NCBI GenBank assembly: GCA_009602735.1
Contig: WELA01006442.1
Location: 30,700 to 94,699 of the forward strand
Origin: Mesotaenium endlicherianum
Taxonomy: Eukaryota; Streptophyta; Zygnematophyceae; Zygnematales; Mesotaeniaceae
Direction of reading: 5' to 3'
DNA length: 64,000 nt
The notes under the pieces are model-generated. The model was not told the DNA's origin. It searched no databases and saw only the letters and a list, made by a program, of their open reading frames with translations. Position 1 is the stretch's first letter, and the number at the start of each line of letters is the position of its first letter. This document shows, in pieces, positions 1 through 11,800 of this stretch. A program made the translations under genes and the position numbers.

Positions 1-474
1 GGGGGGGTGGAGCATGAGAGGTGGGTCGTGGGGTCGTGAGTAGGCGCTTGGGAACAGTGGAGGAAGGAAGAGGGGAGCTCAGCGTTGTTCTCTGTACTGT
101 GCAGTTCTATGCAATGAGGACAAAACTTGGAAAGAGCGGGGGCGTGGTTTGCATGTGAACGAATTTACCTGGTGCAGATCATGCTCCGACCTCGATGCCC
201 GCTACACACTCTCCCCATACACACAGAAGCAAAACACGCTCGAGCAAGACACGCTCGTCGACAGAGCCCCAAAAAGCATGTTCCCTAAGTGTCAATGTAC
301 GCGCACTGTGTGTGTCGTTGCGCGCATTCCCTAACAGTAACCGACAGTTCGGAGCACGACACTTGGGAGCCCCTCTTCCCTCGCTTCCCTATCATAGTCC
401 TCACGGCAGCACGCTGTCACTTGTTCATGCCGTCTCTGTTTTGCCACTTGGTTCCATGATGTATATTGCGGCAG
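1..474 (+). other. Sequence upstream of the zinc-motif exon, probably intron
   Basis: I see no convincing coding segment here. Overlapping short open frames on both strands lack recognisable motifs. The last 70 bases (about 405-474) are rich in pyrimidines and end in TTGCGGCAG, a good splice acceptor for the exon that follows. The rest is best read as intron or an unrecognised upstream exon of the same host gene, which would start outside the window. Confidence 0.35.
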
Positions 475-706
475 GTTGTGCGCCACGTGTCGCATCCCAA
501 AGACGGCTTCCCACGCGGCGGGCGGCATGGTGTGTCCCCAGTGCAAGGACAGGGCCCCCCCCGCCTTCGCAGAGCAGCAGGCCAAAAGACGGGGCCAGAC
601 GTCGGCCGTGAAGGACAAGGAGAAGAACAAGCGCATGAAGGGCCAATCGGCACACGCCACCTGGAAGAGCGAGTCTGAGATGCACCTGCGGCAGCAATTT
701 GACTAA
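475..706 (+). CDS. Terminal exon of a host gene with a CxxC...CxxC zinc-binding motif
   Basis: After a pyrimidine-rich tract and a GCAG acceptor, one open frame runs about 77 codons to a TAA at 704-706. It begins LCATCRIPK and has a second pair of cysteines, VCPQC, 16 residues after the first pair, so a single zinc ribbon or zinc knuckle is likely. A glutamine/lysine/arginine-rich stretch and a polar tail (HATWKSESEM, ending QQFD) follow. The composition (GC-rich, no retroelement motif) and the splice signal suggest a genuine host gene whose earlier exons lie outside the window. The tail looks like a conserved plant protein end, but I cannot name the family. The frame call is fairly safe, the function is open, and the exon start depends on the inferred acceptor. 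Confidence 0.55.
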
Positions 707-1814
707 GTCCCGGGCGTTTAGGGCTTGGACCTCAGGCTTTTTGGATTATGGTGCTGCTGGCTTCAGGATTAGGGTTGACCAAGGCACTCGGGGCATGTGG
801 GGTAAGCATGGCCAAGTGTCAAACTTAGGGAGATGCCGAGTGGATGGTTGGGGTGGGTCGGGGGGTTGACCAGGAGCATGCAGAAGTTTGACCAAGTCTT
901 TTTGACCAGCGTGGCGCCGGGTTCAGGGTTCAGGGTTACAGGGCACAGACTGTGGCTGGGGCGCTCCTTTGTAATCTGAAGTGCTGTGGTGTACGTACAT
1001 GTTGCCTTTATGAGATACACCATTTGCATAACATGGTCCGCTCATGGTTCTCTTGACACGTGCTGTCGTGTGAAGAGAGCGCTCTGTATCATTCAATGAG
1101 TTGTTTAGAGTTCTTGATTAAATCCTCACCACATGCGCGTGTCAAACATGTCTCTAAGTGCCCGGCCTAGCTTGCTTGCGATAAGATTTTGAGGTAACTA
1201 TGATTGATCGTGTATAACTGATATTATGAAGAGAATTAATTTATGTCGTTACTTTAGCGAAGTATTGCTGCAATTATCCCGTAATAACTCTATTCCTGCC
1301 GTGGCTTAGGACGCGTAGGATGTATGCTATCATTGGGAGCTTGCTTACTTCAGTTATTAGCTTAGATTGTAATGATTATGCAGCTTCAATTTCAACTTCA
1401 TTCAGCACCTGATCACTTCGTCAATTGTAACACAAAATCTTCAACATTTCAAAAGCTGAGCCACCGAAGTGCAGCAAGACATGATGATTACTTATTAAAG
1501 GACCTCAAGGCTTATTTGTTCTTTGAAAATGATTCATACATAGAAAGAATAACGAGGACGTTGCCAAAATTATGCCTCCAAGGGTGCCATATATGTCTAC
1601 AAAAATGCACACTTATTAGCACCTGCTCAACGCGCTTCGACAAACTGCACTACAGCTTCTAGAAAATCTTGGTGTAAGGGAGCAACAGCTTTGTTGTATG
1701 TACAACTACTCACAGTCTTAATTGTAAGACTATCTTGTACAATCCAAGGCGACGGTTGAGAATCATACAAGACTTGACCTGAGCTACTTGTGACCAGTTC
1801 AACCAAGACCAGAA
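707..1814 (+). other. 3' UTR candidate then gene-free spacer
   Basis: The first few hundred bases after the stop probably hold the 3' UTR of the zinc-motif exon. TGTAA at about 970 and GATTAAATCC at about 1117 are possible but weak polyadenylation signals. TTGACC occurs four times between 775 and 905, which would match W-box-like sites but may be chance. From about 1130 the sequence turns AT-rich. The only open frame (1372-1662) has no recognisable motif and looks accidental. Confidence 0.3.
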
Positions 1815-2414
1815 TTGAATAAGGCTCCAACCTCTTCACCTGTCCCACAGCTCGTCAAGATGAGGGGAGTTGCAGACAACGAGCAAATATCAATACAGAG
1901 AGGGTCAGCACAAGAGGGGGACAAAACCTCCACGGAACGTTATTCACCCACCACACAGAGACATCCCAGCAGCCAATGTTGCAAGACATGCAGCGACACA
2001 CAAGGCACATTCAAAAGACTTCCACACAGGAAACCGAACCTGCCTGACGACGCATCCTCCTTCCAAGAGTACACGGCACCCGCTGCAACCAGCTAGTATA
2101 GGCCGCCCGCGGAGCTGAAACCTCCAACAGATTGTAAGGGACATCCCTGGTGTTAGGAACACATAGGTACCATTAGATCTGGACACCATAGCCGCCCTAG
2201 AATGTCAGAACCGACTTTACTACATAGTACAGATTGCCCACTTCGCAATCCCACCATCTCAGGCGCTGCGATATTGGCACCATAGATTTCCACTAAGTAA
2301 CGACTACATAGAAATAGCCGCCATGGACTCATTGAGAAGGATGCAGGACTAAGTAAGCGCCCCCCTTGGGCCTAAACCCTTGGGACAGGACTATTAAAGT
2401 CGTCCCAAAACTCA
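1815..2414 (+). other. Possible gag/protease remnant upstream of a Gypsy pol
   Basis: This stretch lies directly before a recognisable Gypsy pol on the same strand and has the proline/threonine/glutamine-rich composition of a gag-protease hinge. Near its end the frame leads into the PWLTKHNP motif that normally closes the aspartic protease. I find no zinc knuckle and no clear D-S/T-G motif, so the assignment rests mainly on position. Confidence 0.3.
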
Positions 2415-4760
2415 TTGTACTCACGGACGCCTTGGTTGACCAAGCACAACCCCCAAGTTGATTGGAGGGACGGTATTATCAAGATCAAGAATGACATCAC
2501 TTCAAGAATCTATATTTTGCGCGTAATCCAGAATATCCAGACCCAAGACATCAAGAAGCCGGCACACGAGATACTATTGTCCGCCCTCCAACTCAAGAGA
2601 CTTGTGAGGAAGGGACACGAGCTTCTTTTGGCCTTGATCACGCCAAAAGACATTAAGAAAGACATCGAGAGTCAAAAAGGCAGCCCCCTTCCCAAGGAGA
2701 TACGAGAAGTCTCAGAGGACTACAAAGAAGTATTCTCCCCGGAATTGCCCAAGGGCTTACCCCCCAAGAGATTCGTAGACCACAAGATAGAGTTGGAGCC
2801 CGGAAGCAAGCCCATCTCTCGGCCTACGCTCAAAATGTCATACACAGAGCTAGACAAAGTCAAGAAGCAAATCAAGGAGCTACTGGAGCATGGCTTCATT
2901 CGACCTAGCAAGTCGCCATTTGGAGCCCCGGTGCTATTTGTCAAGAAGAAAGATGGTACCTTGAGGATGTGTGTGGACTATCGCGCCCTCAACAAGATCA
3001 CCATCAAGAATCGATACCCGCTGCCGCACATGGATGAGCTCATGGACCGGCTGGTTGGAGCCAAGTACTTCACGAACGTGGACTTGAGAAGCGGCTACCA
3101 CCAGATTTGCATCGCTGAACCTGACATAGAGAAAACGACGTTCAGGACAAGATATGGACATTTTGAGTTCATGGTCCTGCCATTTGGACTCACCAACGCA
3201 CCAGCAACTTTCATGACTATGATGAACACCATATTTCAGCCCATGTTGGACAGATTTGTGGTGGTATTCATCGATGATATCCTTATCTACAGCAAGACCC
3301 TCAAGAGCATGCGAGACACTTGAAAGAAGTCCTCGAAGTATTGAAGCAAAACAAGCTATTTGCAAAGGAGTCAAAGTGCGAGTTTGCCAAACAAGAAGTG
3401 GAGTTCCTAGGTCTCCACGTGACTGCTGATGGCATCAAGGTGGACCCCAAGAAGACCACGGTGGTGGAGGAATGGCCAACCCCCACAACCAAGAAAGAAC
3501 TCCAATCATTCTTGGGATTTGCCAATTGGTACAGGAGATTCATCCAGAGCTTCTCGAACATAGCAGCCCTTCTCACGGATCTACTCAAGAAAGACAAGCC
3601 ATATGTTTGGACCAAGAAAGAGGAGGAAGCGTTCCAACAGTTGAAGCAAAGATTGACGACATCCCCGGTGCTTACACTCCCAACGATGCATCTTACTATG
3701 CGATAGGAGCAATCCTGCTTCAAGACCAAGGCAAGGGATTGCAGCCCATTGCCTACGAGTCAAGAAAGCTAAATCCAGCTGAGCAAAATTATACAACCAC
3801 GGAGCGAGAGGCATTGGCGATTGTACATGCCTTGAAGATTTGGCGCTACTACGTTGAAGGACGCAAGGTGTTGGTCACTACGGTCCACGAGGCGTTGAAG
3901 CACCTCCAGACACAGCCGTATCTCTCAAGGAGACAAGCAAGATGAAGCGAATATATGCAACAATACAACATCACAATTCAATACCAGCCACGTAAGACAA
4001 ACCCAGCTGACCCCCTCTCAAGACTGCAATTAAGCGCAGTGATGACATCCCTGAAGACAGATCTGGAAGCTCAATTTTTGGACGCCTATGAAAGAGACCC
4101 TTACTACAAGAACGGAGAAGCAGCCTGGGACCCATACAAGAAGCAAGAAGGAAATTATTGGGTGAGGCAAGATACGGGCCAGAGATGTGTTCTTGATGAC
4201 TTAGACCTTCGGCTCTTGCTTCTACGTGAAGCACACGACAACATCTTGGAGGACACTTTGGGATCCTAAAGACCACGGGCGTTCTAGCGAGGACTTATTG
4301 TTGGCCAGGCATGTCTAAGCAAGTCAAGGAGTACTGCAGGAGCTGTGACACATGCCAAAGAGTCAAGCCATCATCACAAAAGGCGGGAGGACTCTTCCAA
4401 CCACTACCAATTCCCAAAAGACAATGGACGGACATCTTAATGGACCTTATCGTGGACCTGCCCGTGACACCTCGAGGCCATAATGCAATACTCACGATGG
4501 TGGACAGACTTACTAAGATGGCTCATTTTATTCCACGACGACTAAGGCTACAGCACCATAACTTGCAAGACTCATCTTTGACAACATCTTTCCATTCCAT
4601 GGACTACTATCAAGAATTGTGTCGGATAGAGATCCAATATTCACAAGCCATTTTTGGAAAAATCTTCTCAAGAACTTAGGTACATCGCTGGATATGTCCA
4701 CTGCCTACCACCCGCAATCAGATGGGCAAACCGAGCGTATGAATCGTACCCAAAAGACCT
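2415..4760 (+). mobile_element. Truncated Ty3/Gypsy pol fossil (element E0)
   Basis: This is the central part of a Ty3/Gypsy polyprotein. In order I see the protease exit motif PWLTKHNP (about 2435), reverse transcriptase (about 2800-3300, with [30 protein letters not shown] and the catalytic FIDD at about 3268), RNase H (about 3690-3940, with QNYTTTEREALAI) and integrase (about 4200-4755, with the zinc-binding CDTC pair and YHPQSDGQTERMNR near the end). The DLRSGYHQ signature groups it with the chromodomain-type Gypsy elements in this window. It has no LTR of its own at either end and stops before any chromodomain. It is broken, with roughly half a dozen breaks, and old. It would have encoded reverse transcription and integration functions in cytoplasmic particles and the nucleus. 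Confidence 0.9.
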
Positions 4761-4769
4761 CTCTAAATG

Positions 4770-4966
4770 ACATTCCGGATAATGGGAGATGACTATGGCT
4801 TTGCTTAGTCAATGTCTTACCGATAAAGTTAACTTTCGAGTGGGTGGTGCCATCGCACTTGCCGTTGAACAGATATGTTTCATGTGTATATGTTAGGATT
4901 GTTATCGAGTTTAGAATTTCAAAAACAAGACCAACCACTTATATAAATTACTCAGAGTCAGCATAT
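4770..4966 (+). repeat. Diverged LTR-A fragment
   Basis: About 200 bases match the middle of the LTR-A family. The shared landmarks are a CATTCCGGATAATGGGAGAT-like block, GTGGTGCCATCGCACTTGCC, GTTGAACAG and a degenerate ATTCCATGTACATA region. It is an old truncated copy lying just downstream of the E0 pol remnant. The family is defined by the complete copies at 39279-39999 and 47369-48089. Confidence 0.7.
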
Positions 4967-7063
4967 CCGAATACAATTTCACCATTATTGTTTCTCTCAA
5001 GAGGGCGGCAATTGGTCGGTAAAAATCATACGGTGATTAGTCAATGTCATCGTTTTACTTTTTGACTTGCTTGATAAGCACAGATAAATGTGACATGTAG
5101 TTTCACTTTTATCAAGTATAAAATGTATCAAAAAAATAAAAATCCTTGTAGTCTACAAAACTAAATGTTATTTTTCATAATCGATGGTAATTTATAACTA
5201 TTATAACTTCATATATTAAAGTATATATATTTTACTATGCACATATAAAATGATGTATGATACAAGATAACAAAAAAATATAATTATTAACAATGTAATT
5301 ATATTGACGTATTTAATTTAAATTTTGTATATCTTTGAAATATTAAATTGGGTAAAACTATTCAAATATAGCAATCTAATTAAGAAGTGATCTTTTTCAT
5401 GGAGTGACATATTTATGTATAACAATTAAAAACAAAAATCATGAAATTGTTAGATTATGTAGATTATTTTTTGATAATAAGGTATGGTAAGTGCGACAAA
5501 GACCAATAATGAATCGCGTTTGGACTCTAACACTGACAAAAATGACGTTGGCTTGTATGCAAATGTTGTTGTTAAACATACAAAATTGAAGTAGAAAAAT
5601 CTTATGCAAGACTTTTTTTGTACTTTGCCATTTTGGTAGCTGCGTAGTGAGTCGCTCAATTACTAAACTGGTCACATGCGCATTACGAATCTGCTTGGTT
5701 GGTGATGGTGTGTATGCAGGCTGTTGCGCAAGTTTGACTTAAATCATTTTTTAAAACAAAAGTGGAAGGTTCATGCAATGGCTACAGAGATCGTTAGTTG
5801 TCTTTATTTGTAGTGCATTACAACATACTTACTGTTAAATTATATTCTAATTCTTGAAATTAATGTTTGCTTGCAATTTAATTTGGGCAATGTCTCACCC
5901 TGTAAAAGAACGTTGATTTATGGAGTTTGAACTTTTGCAATGAAGTATGACCATGAGGTGTTAAAAACCAACAATTTTGAAAATCTTCTTCAATCACTTA
6001 TCTTACCGCAATTAGTCAAACGGACTCAGCTGGTCACTTAGACCTCTTCTTCTTATATTTGTCTAATTTCAAAAAGTTGCGCTAGTTGAAGAGCAACAAC
6101 GGACGAGAGCAAATTCAACAAATGTTTTGAAGATCACATTGGTAAAAACGAGTCTAAGTGAATTTATAGGATAATGTGTACTCACGTTTTTGCATGCCAA
6201 TTTTATTATGCGCAATTTTTTATTATGCGTAATGATGATCATGTGTTATTATCATGTGGTTTTGTCTCCACATTATACACAGTAGCAGAAGAAAATGTAC
6301 AATTATAAAGTACTCTCGGTCACTTGGATCAACACTTTCAAATCACACTGATTTCTTCTTAGTCACACAGACTTAGCAATTACACAGACTGTTCTTTTAG
6401 TCACACAGACAAGGTCACACAGACCTAAGCAGATCAAGCACTTAGCATAGATTCTACACACACACAACTTCACAAAACTCTTATATTCTTACACTCAAGA
6501 GTTCATCTTAAATCCTTTCCTAAGAGCGGCTATATTTACTTGACGTCTACTCACCTACCTTGAAGACATCGACAGTCCTAGTCACACTCAATCTCCTACT
6601 ACTCTACACATGTTACAACGTCGACTGAACCCTGTGATCTTCATGTCGACAAGCCACCCACTTTGACTTTTCACAAGTCTACACATTGAATCTCACACAT
6701 GCAAATACACCAAACAAACATAAGTAAATAAAGTTAGGAGTGCTTATTTACAACACGATAAAGAGAATCTGCACATGCAATGAATATTTCCATACAAATT
6801 GACATCAAATTATACTTCTTCAAAGAATTGGAAGACAACAATCTATGGCAGTTTTTGGGATAATTTACCTCCAAAACAACTTTACTTTGAACGTGTTTGT
6901 CTTGTGGGTATAAAAGATGGTCCATTGTAACTGATAGGGATGATGCAAGAGGAACACAACATGAAAAAAGAGGAAACAAGACTAATAATGGGAACCAGTT
7001 GGCAGGAAATAAGGAGGTTATGATGGGAGTGAATTGACAAAGAATAAATTTGAAGACACAAGT
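4967..7063. other. AT-rich gene-free stretch
   Basis: Roughly 2 kb of AT-rich sequence with long A/T runs and no open frame that resembles a protein. Short minus-strand frames at 5439-5675 and 6734-6979 have no motif. The only local structure I see is the CACACAGAC cluster listed separately. Confidence 0.5.
6343..6425 (+). repeat. Cluster of CACACAGAC-type short repeats
   Basis: Five imperfect copies of (T)CACACAGAC or a close variant lie within about 80 bases, separated by 8-17 bases of TTCTT/TTAG-like spacer. They could be degenerate minisatellite units or protein-binding sites. Nothing else nearby indicates a function. Confidence 0.5.
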
Positions 7064-7800
7064 TGAAAGGGGCAGAGTGCCCTAGTGGAAGCGTAGTGAC
7101 TCACGAGGAAAGGAACTAGTTGCATTCATATTAAAGAGTGTAACGGCATATCACTAAGAAAGCTTAGAAAAATTACTCAACATTCTGAGTAGCCAAAAAG
7201 TGCTCACAAATGGAATAGGATGAAAGGCCTTGTCATTACAAACCCGTAGACATCTACAGATATTGGAAACTGATAAGAAATGAAGAAGTTATGCCTATTT
7301 AGGGTATCCTGCTTAAGTGCTCCTCTCTAGGAGGAAGCTACGGAATTTCCTAAGTGTTCGTCAAATCGTCCCTTCCAGAATATTCGTGAGTAGGCCGGAT
7401 TAGTCTCATCTGACGTGTCGGGGCAAATTGACGTCCACATACATGCATCGACATTACTAGAACATTCTATCTTAGACGCGCTAGGCTAAACCGAAACTTC
7501 TAGGTACATCGACCTAGTCGATACTCCGCGTCAGCCGAACTTACGTCAAGGTTCGAGTTCACTCTAACGGGCCAGACCGCTCGACGCCGTCGGTCAATCC
7601 GATGGTCGCGCTCACCGCGACAGTCGTCAACCGACCTCAAAACTAATTAAACTTTGGAAATCCGTAACTCTCTCAATACTTGACCAAATTCGATGAACTT
7701 TATACCAAAATGACCATAAAACTAAATTCTACACTACGATGTATTAAATTTATACTTTTGTGGAACTCAAAAATGCACTTTATAAACCTATGATCTTACA
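7064..7800 (-). repeat. LTR-B, 3' LTR of a minus-strand element
   Basis: The complete LTR-B sequence is in reverse orientation: the left edge is the complement of the CCCCTTTCA end and the right edge is the complement of the TGTAAGATC start. It is followed at 7801-7815 by the complement of the GAGGAGGGGGATGA polypurine tract, as expected for a 3' LTR. It is about 737 bases long and visibly diverged from the two LTRs of B1. Confidence 0.85.
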
Positions 7801-8040
7801 TCATCCCCCTCCTCAAGATGCGACGTCCTCGACGCATTCTGCAGATAACGTCTCAACTTACTCTTACAATGAGTCAAGTTGGCTTCCGGCTTCCAAGTGT
7901 TGTCGTCCGCATGGTAGCCTTTCCACTTGACCAGATACTCTTCAACGAATTGTTGACCTCGCTTGACTCGTCGATCGTCGACAATCGTCTCCACTTCATA
8001 CTCCAAGACATCATCAATCTCGACCGGTGGTGGCGGTGTA
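7801..8040 (-). pseudogene. Chromodomain end of a reversed LTR-B Gypsy element (B0)
   Basis: The minus strand encodes a chromodomain: [12 protein letters not shown], then [18 protein letters not shown], then an [12 protein letters not shown] helix, the usual C-terminus of a chromovirus integrase. It is almost the same as the chromodomain of B1 at about 13220-13430. Only the last 80 or so residues of this pol are present. The other side abuts the first base of B1's 5' LTR, so this is the 3' end of a second, oppositely oriented copy of the family. Chromodomains of this type bind methylated histone tails and guide integration into heterochromatin in characterised chromoviruses. That role is inferred here. 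Confidence 0.85.
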
Positions 8041-8784
8041 TGTAAGGTCATAGGTTTACAAAGTGCATTTTTGAGTTTCATGAAAGTATGGTTTGATTGT
8101 ATAGTAGTACAGAGTGCATTTGTGTGGTCATTTTGATATAAAGTTCATTGAATTTGGTCAAGTATTGAGAGAGTTATGGGTTTCCAAATTTTAATCAGTT
8201 TTGAGGTCGGATGACGACTGTCCTTAATTCGCGGTGAGCGCGACCGTCGGATTGACCGACAGCGTCGAGCGATCTGGCCCGTTAGAATGAACTTGAACCT
8301 TCACGTAAGTTCGGCTGACGCGGAATGCCGACTAGGTCGCTTTACCTAGAAGTTTCGGTTTAGCCTAGCGCGTCTAAGATAGAATATTCTAGTAATGTCA
8401 ATGCATGCATGTGGACGTCAATTCGGCCCGACACGTCATATTAGACTGATCTGGCTTTCTCACGAATATTCTGGAAGGGACAATTTGACGAACACTTAGG
8501 AAAATCCGTAGCTTCCTCCTAGAGAGGAGCATTTAGGCAGAAAATTATGAATAGGCATAACTTCTTTGTTTCTTATCAGTTTTCACTTCTGTAAATTCCT
8601 ACGGGTTTGTAATGACAAAGCCTTTCATCCTACATCATTTGTGAGCAGTTTCTTGCTACTCAAAATGTTGAATATTTTTCCTAAGCTTTGTTAGTGATAT
8701 GCCGCTGCACTCTTTAGTATGATGGCAACTAGTTCCTTTCCTCGTGAGTCACTACGCTTCCACTAGGGCACTTTGCCCCTTTCA
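8041..8784 (+). repeat. 5' LTR of B1
   Basis: Starts TGTAAGGTCATAGG and ends GCCCCTTTCA, directly followed by TC and the primer-binding site. A TATA-like ATTATGAATAGGC lies at about 8545; the 3' copy reads ATTATAAATAGGC. Confidence 0.9.
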
Positions 8785-8786
8785 TC

Positions 8787-8800
8787 TGGTATCGGAGCAG
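8787..8800 (+). other. Primer-binding site of B1
   Basis: TGGTATCGGAGCAG matches the plant-type PBS complementary to the 3' end of initiator methionine tRNA (usually TGGTATCAGAGC), with one A-to-G difference. It lies two bases after the 5' LTR. The same variant is used by the LTR-A family. Confidence 0.85.
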
Positions 8801-8821
8801 GGCTAGTTTGCATATTATATT

Positions 8822-11800
8822 ATGGAGTCGCAGCCGGCAGCTGGAGGAGGCGAACATGTCGAGCATGTTGAGCGCGCGGGGCAGCAGGCAGCACCAACGA
8901 TGACCAGAGAGCACCAAGAGATGCAGGCGATGCTAAGGCAAATGGCAAATGCAATTAGAGGAGAAGTCTACACCCAATTTCAACAAAATATGCGCGCGGA
9001 GGTGGAGAGAATGGTGCGAGTTGTTATGGGGAACGCCGCTTCGACAACTTCGGCACCTGCACCTGTTGTGCCACCAATTCATGTTAACCCTGTGGTGCAA
9101 CCAATTATTCCACCCGCATTAGGAGTGCGTGCGCCTAAGCCTGAAGTTTATACTGGAGAGCGTGGATCGCCGCCTGTTCATCAATGGATTTTTGGAGTGA
9201 AGAAGTTTATGGAGTATTCTGCGCTCACGCCCGACAGGCAAGTCGCCTTTGTCATAACTTTACTTCAGAAGAGTGCTGGAGCTTGGTATGAGCGACAGGA
9301 GCAGCTGTCTGGAGTTCCTGCTACTGTTGATCAGCTATTTGAAGGCTTGAAGAGGCAATTTCAACCTATTGCACCCGAGGCTACCGCTCGAGATCTACTA
9401 GTGCGCCTTCGTCAACGAGGAAGCGTTCAAGGGTATGTATTGCGCTTTAACGAGCTGGTGCTTCAATGTCCATCCATGCACGAGTAGGAGATGATGGACA
9501 AATTCAAGAGGGAAGTCAAGCCAACTGTGGCCAAGGAAGTGGCGCTCAAGGACCCTACCAGTCTTGGAGAGATGATGGCATTGGCAACAAGGGTCGACGC
9601 TGTGGAGTATAGTCAGAGGCAGTGGGGCAGCCACAACTTTGGAGGTTATCGACACATTGGAGGATCTCAAGCGCCAAGCACGAGTGGACAAGGTCCAGTA
9701 CCTATGGAGTTGGGACTTGTTCAGAATTAGCGCAGGCAGCAAAATTTCAAGCCGAGAGGACCCTGCTATAATTGCGGCAAGCTTGGACATCTGGCTCGAG
9801 ACTGTCATGCGAAGGCAAAGCAACCTCAACAGCTGGAAAAAGGAGGACGCCAGTAAGTCGTTCTGGGGTGTCTACTGGCGTGAAGACGAGAACTCACAAG
9901 GAGGTTATCCCCAGGAGCCTGCCGAGAAGCGAAAGACGAGATGTTGACAAGCCTATCATCGTGGAAGGAGTGGTCGACGGCAACAAGGCGAAGTGTATGG
10001 TCGACAGTGGCGCAAGTGCAAACTTTGTGCACAAGAAGCTGGTGAAAGAGTGGCGAATCCCTGTGCAGAAGCATTATGAGCCTAAGGAGGCAATTTTGGC
10101 GAATGGGCAGAGACTCAAGTGTGGTGCACCTACGGAAGCTATTCACGTGGAAGTAGCGGGGCACCAGAGTACTGAAGTTATGGAGCAGGCAGAGTTAGGT
10201 CACCATGAGGTGATACTGGGCCGACCATGGCTAAGAAATGCCAACCCTCGAGTGCACTGGAGCACGCGACAAGTGAAGGTCCAAGGGCGTGATGGTTGAA
10301 TGGAGACAGCGAAACAGGTGGTGGTAGATACGACCACAAGTAACTGTCTTCTGTCGAGCCTGCAAGTTAAGAAGCTATGCAGGGCGAATCAGGTGAAGGA
10401 GATGTACCTTGTTTCGGTGGCCCTGGCCAGGTCATCAGATGGAGCAAGCGTGAATCCTAACAGCTCGGACGAATGTACATCGTCGGAGGAGCAAGTAGTG
10501 GTGTCTGATCCCCTTGCTCAGAAGGAGCAGAGCCCAACTGCTCAAGAGAAGGAGCCTGCTGAGATGCCTGCCCAAATTAAGGCGCTGTTGGAGGAGTTCA
10601 AGTGCGTGTTCCTGAGGAGCTACCTGCAAGATTACCTCCACAGAGAGCTATGGAGCACAAGATCAAGTTGGAACCAGGGAGCAAGCCACCAGTGAGACCC
10701 GCCTATCGTCAATCACTTGCGGAGTCGGACGAGTTGGAGAAGCAGCTGACAAAGTTGTTGGAGAAGGGATTCTTCCGACTCAGCGAGTCTCCATTTGCAG
10801 CGCCAGTCTTATTTGTGAAGAAGAAGGATGGGACTATGAGGATGTGTGTTGACTACCGAGCTCTCAACAAGGTCACCATCAAGAACAGGTACCCACTTCC
10901 ACGAGTGGACGAGTTGATTGACAGGCTTGTCGGGGCGAAGATAACTCGAAGATCGATTTGAGGAGTGGCTATCACCAGGTACGGATTGCGGAAGGAGACG
11001 TTCAGAAGACTGCTTTCAGACATCGATATAGTTTGTTCGAGTTCACAGTCATGCCTTCTGGATTGACTAATGCACCTGCTACATTTGTGGGACTTATGAA
11101 TAGTATCTTCAAACCCTATTTGGACCAGTTTGTGGTGGTATTTTTGGACGACATCCTGATCTATTCGAAGACCTTGGAAGAGCATGTGGAGCATCTGAGG
11201 AAGGTGTTGGAGGTCTTGAGAGATCAAAAGATATATGGGAAGATGAGCAAGTGCGACTTCTGTCTCAATGAAGTAGAATTTCTTGGACATATAGTAGGAG
11301 CTGAAGGAGCCAAGGTGGAGCAGAAGAAGGTGCAAGCAGTCAGAGATTGGCCGGTACCTGCTGATATTCATCAACTCAGGAGTTTCCTCGGCATGGCGAA
11401 TTATTATCGACGTTTCATTGAAGGATTTGCCAAGGTGTGTGCACCGCTCACGGACATGTTGAAGAAGCAGGAGAAGTGGCTATGGGGTAACAAAGAGCAG
11501 CAAGCATTTGAGAAGATTAAAGAGCTGTTGACACAGGCACCTGTGTTGGCAATTGCAAGTCCAGAGCTTCCTTTCACCATCATCACGGACGTATCAAATT
11601 TCGCAGTGGGAGCCATTCTTCTCCAGGACCAGGGCAAGGGATTGCGGCCTGTGGCATATGAGAGCAGGAAGTTGAGTCCTGCTGAGCAAAACTATGCAGC
11701 ACACGAGCGAGAGATGTTGGCTATTATCCAGGCTTTGAGGATTTGGCGATGTTATGTGGACGACCGGAAGGTGTTCATCAAGACCGACCACAAGAGCTTG

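Noticed and set aside
331-660. 109-codon minus-strand open frame opposite the zinc-motif exon
   Set aside because: It is the complement of the better supported plus-strand exon, which has a splice acceptor and zinc ligands.
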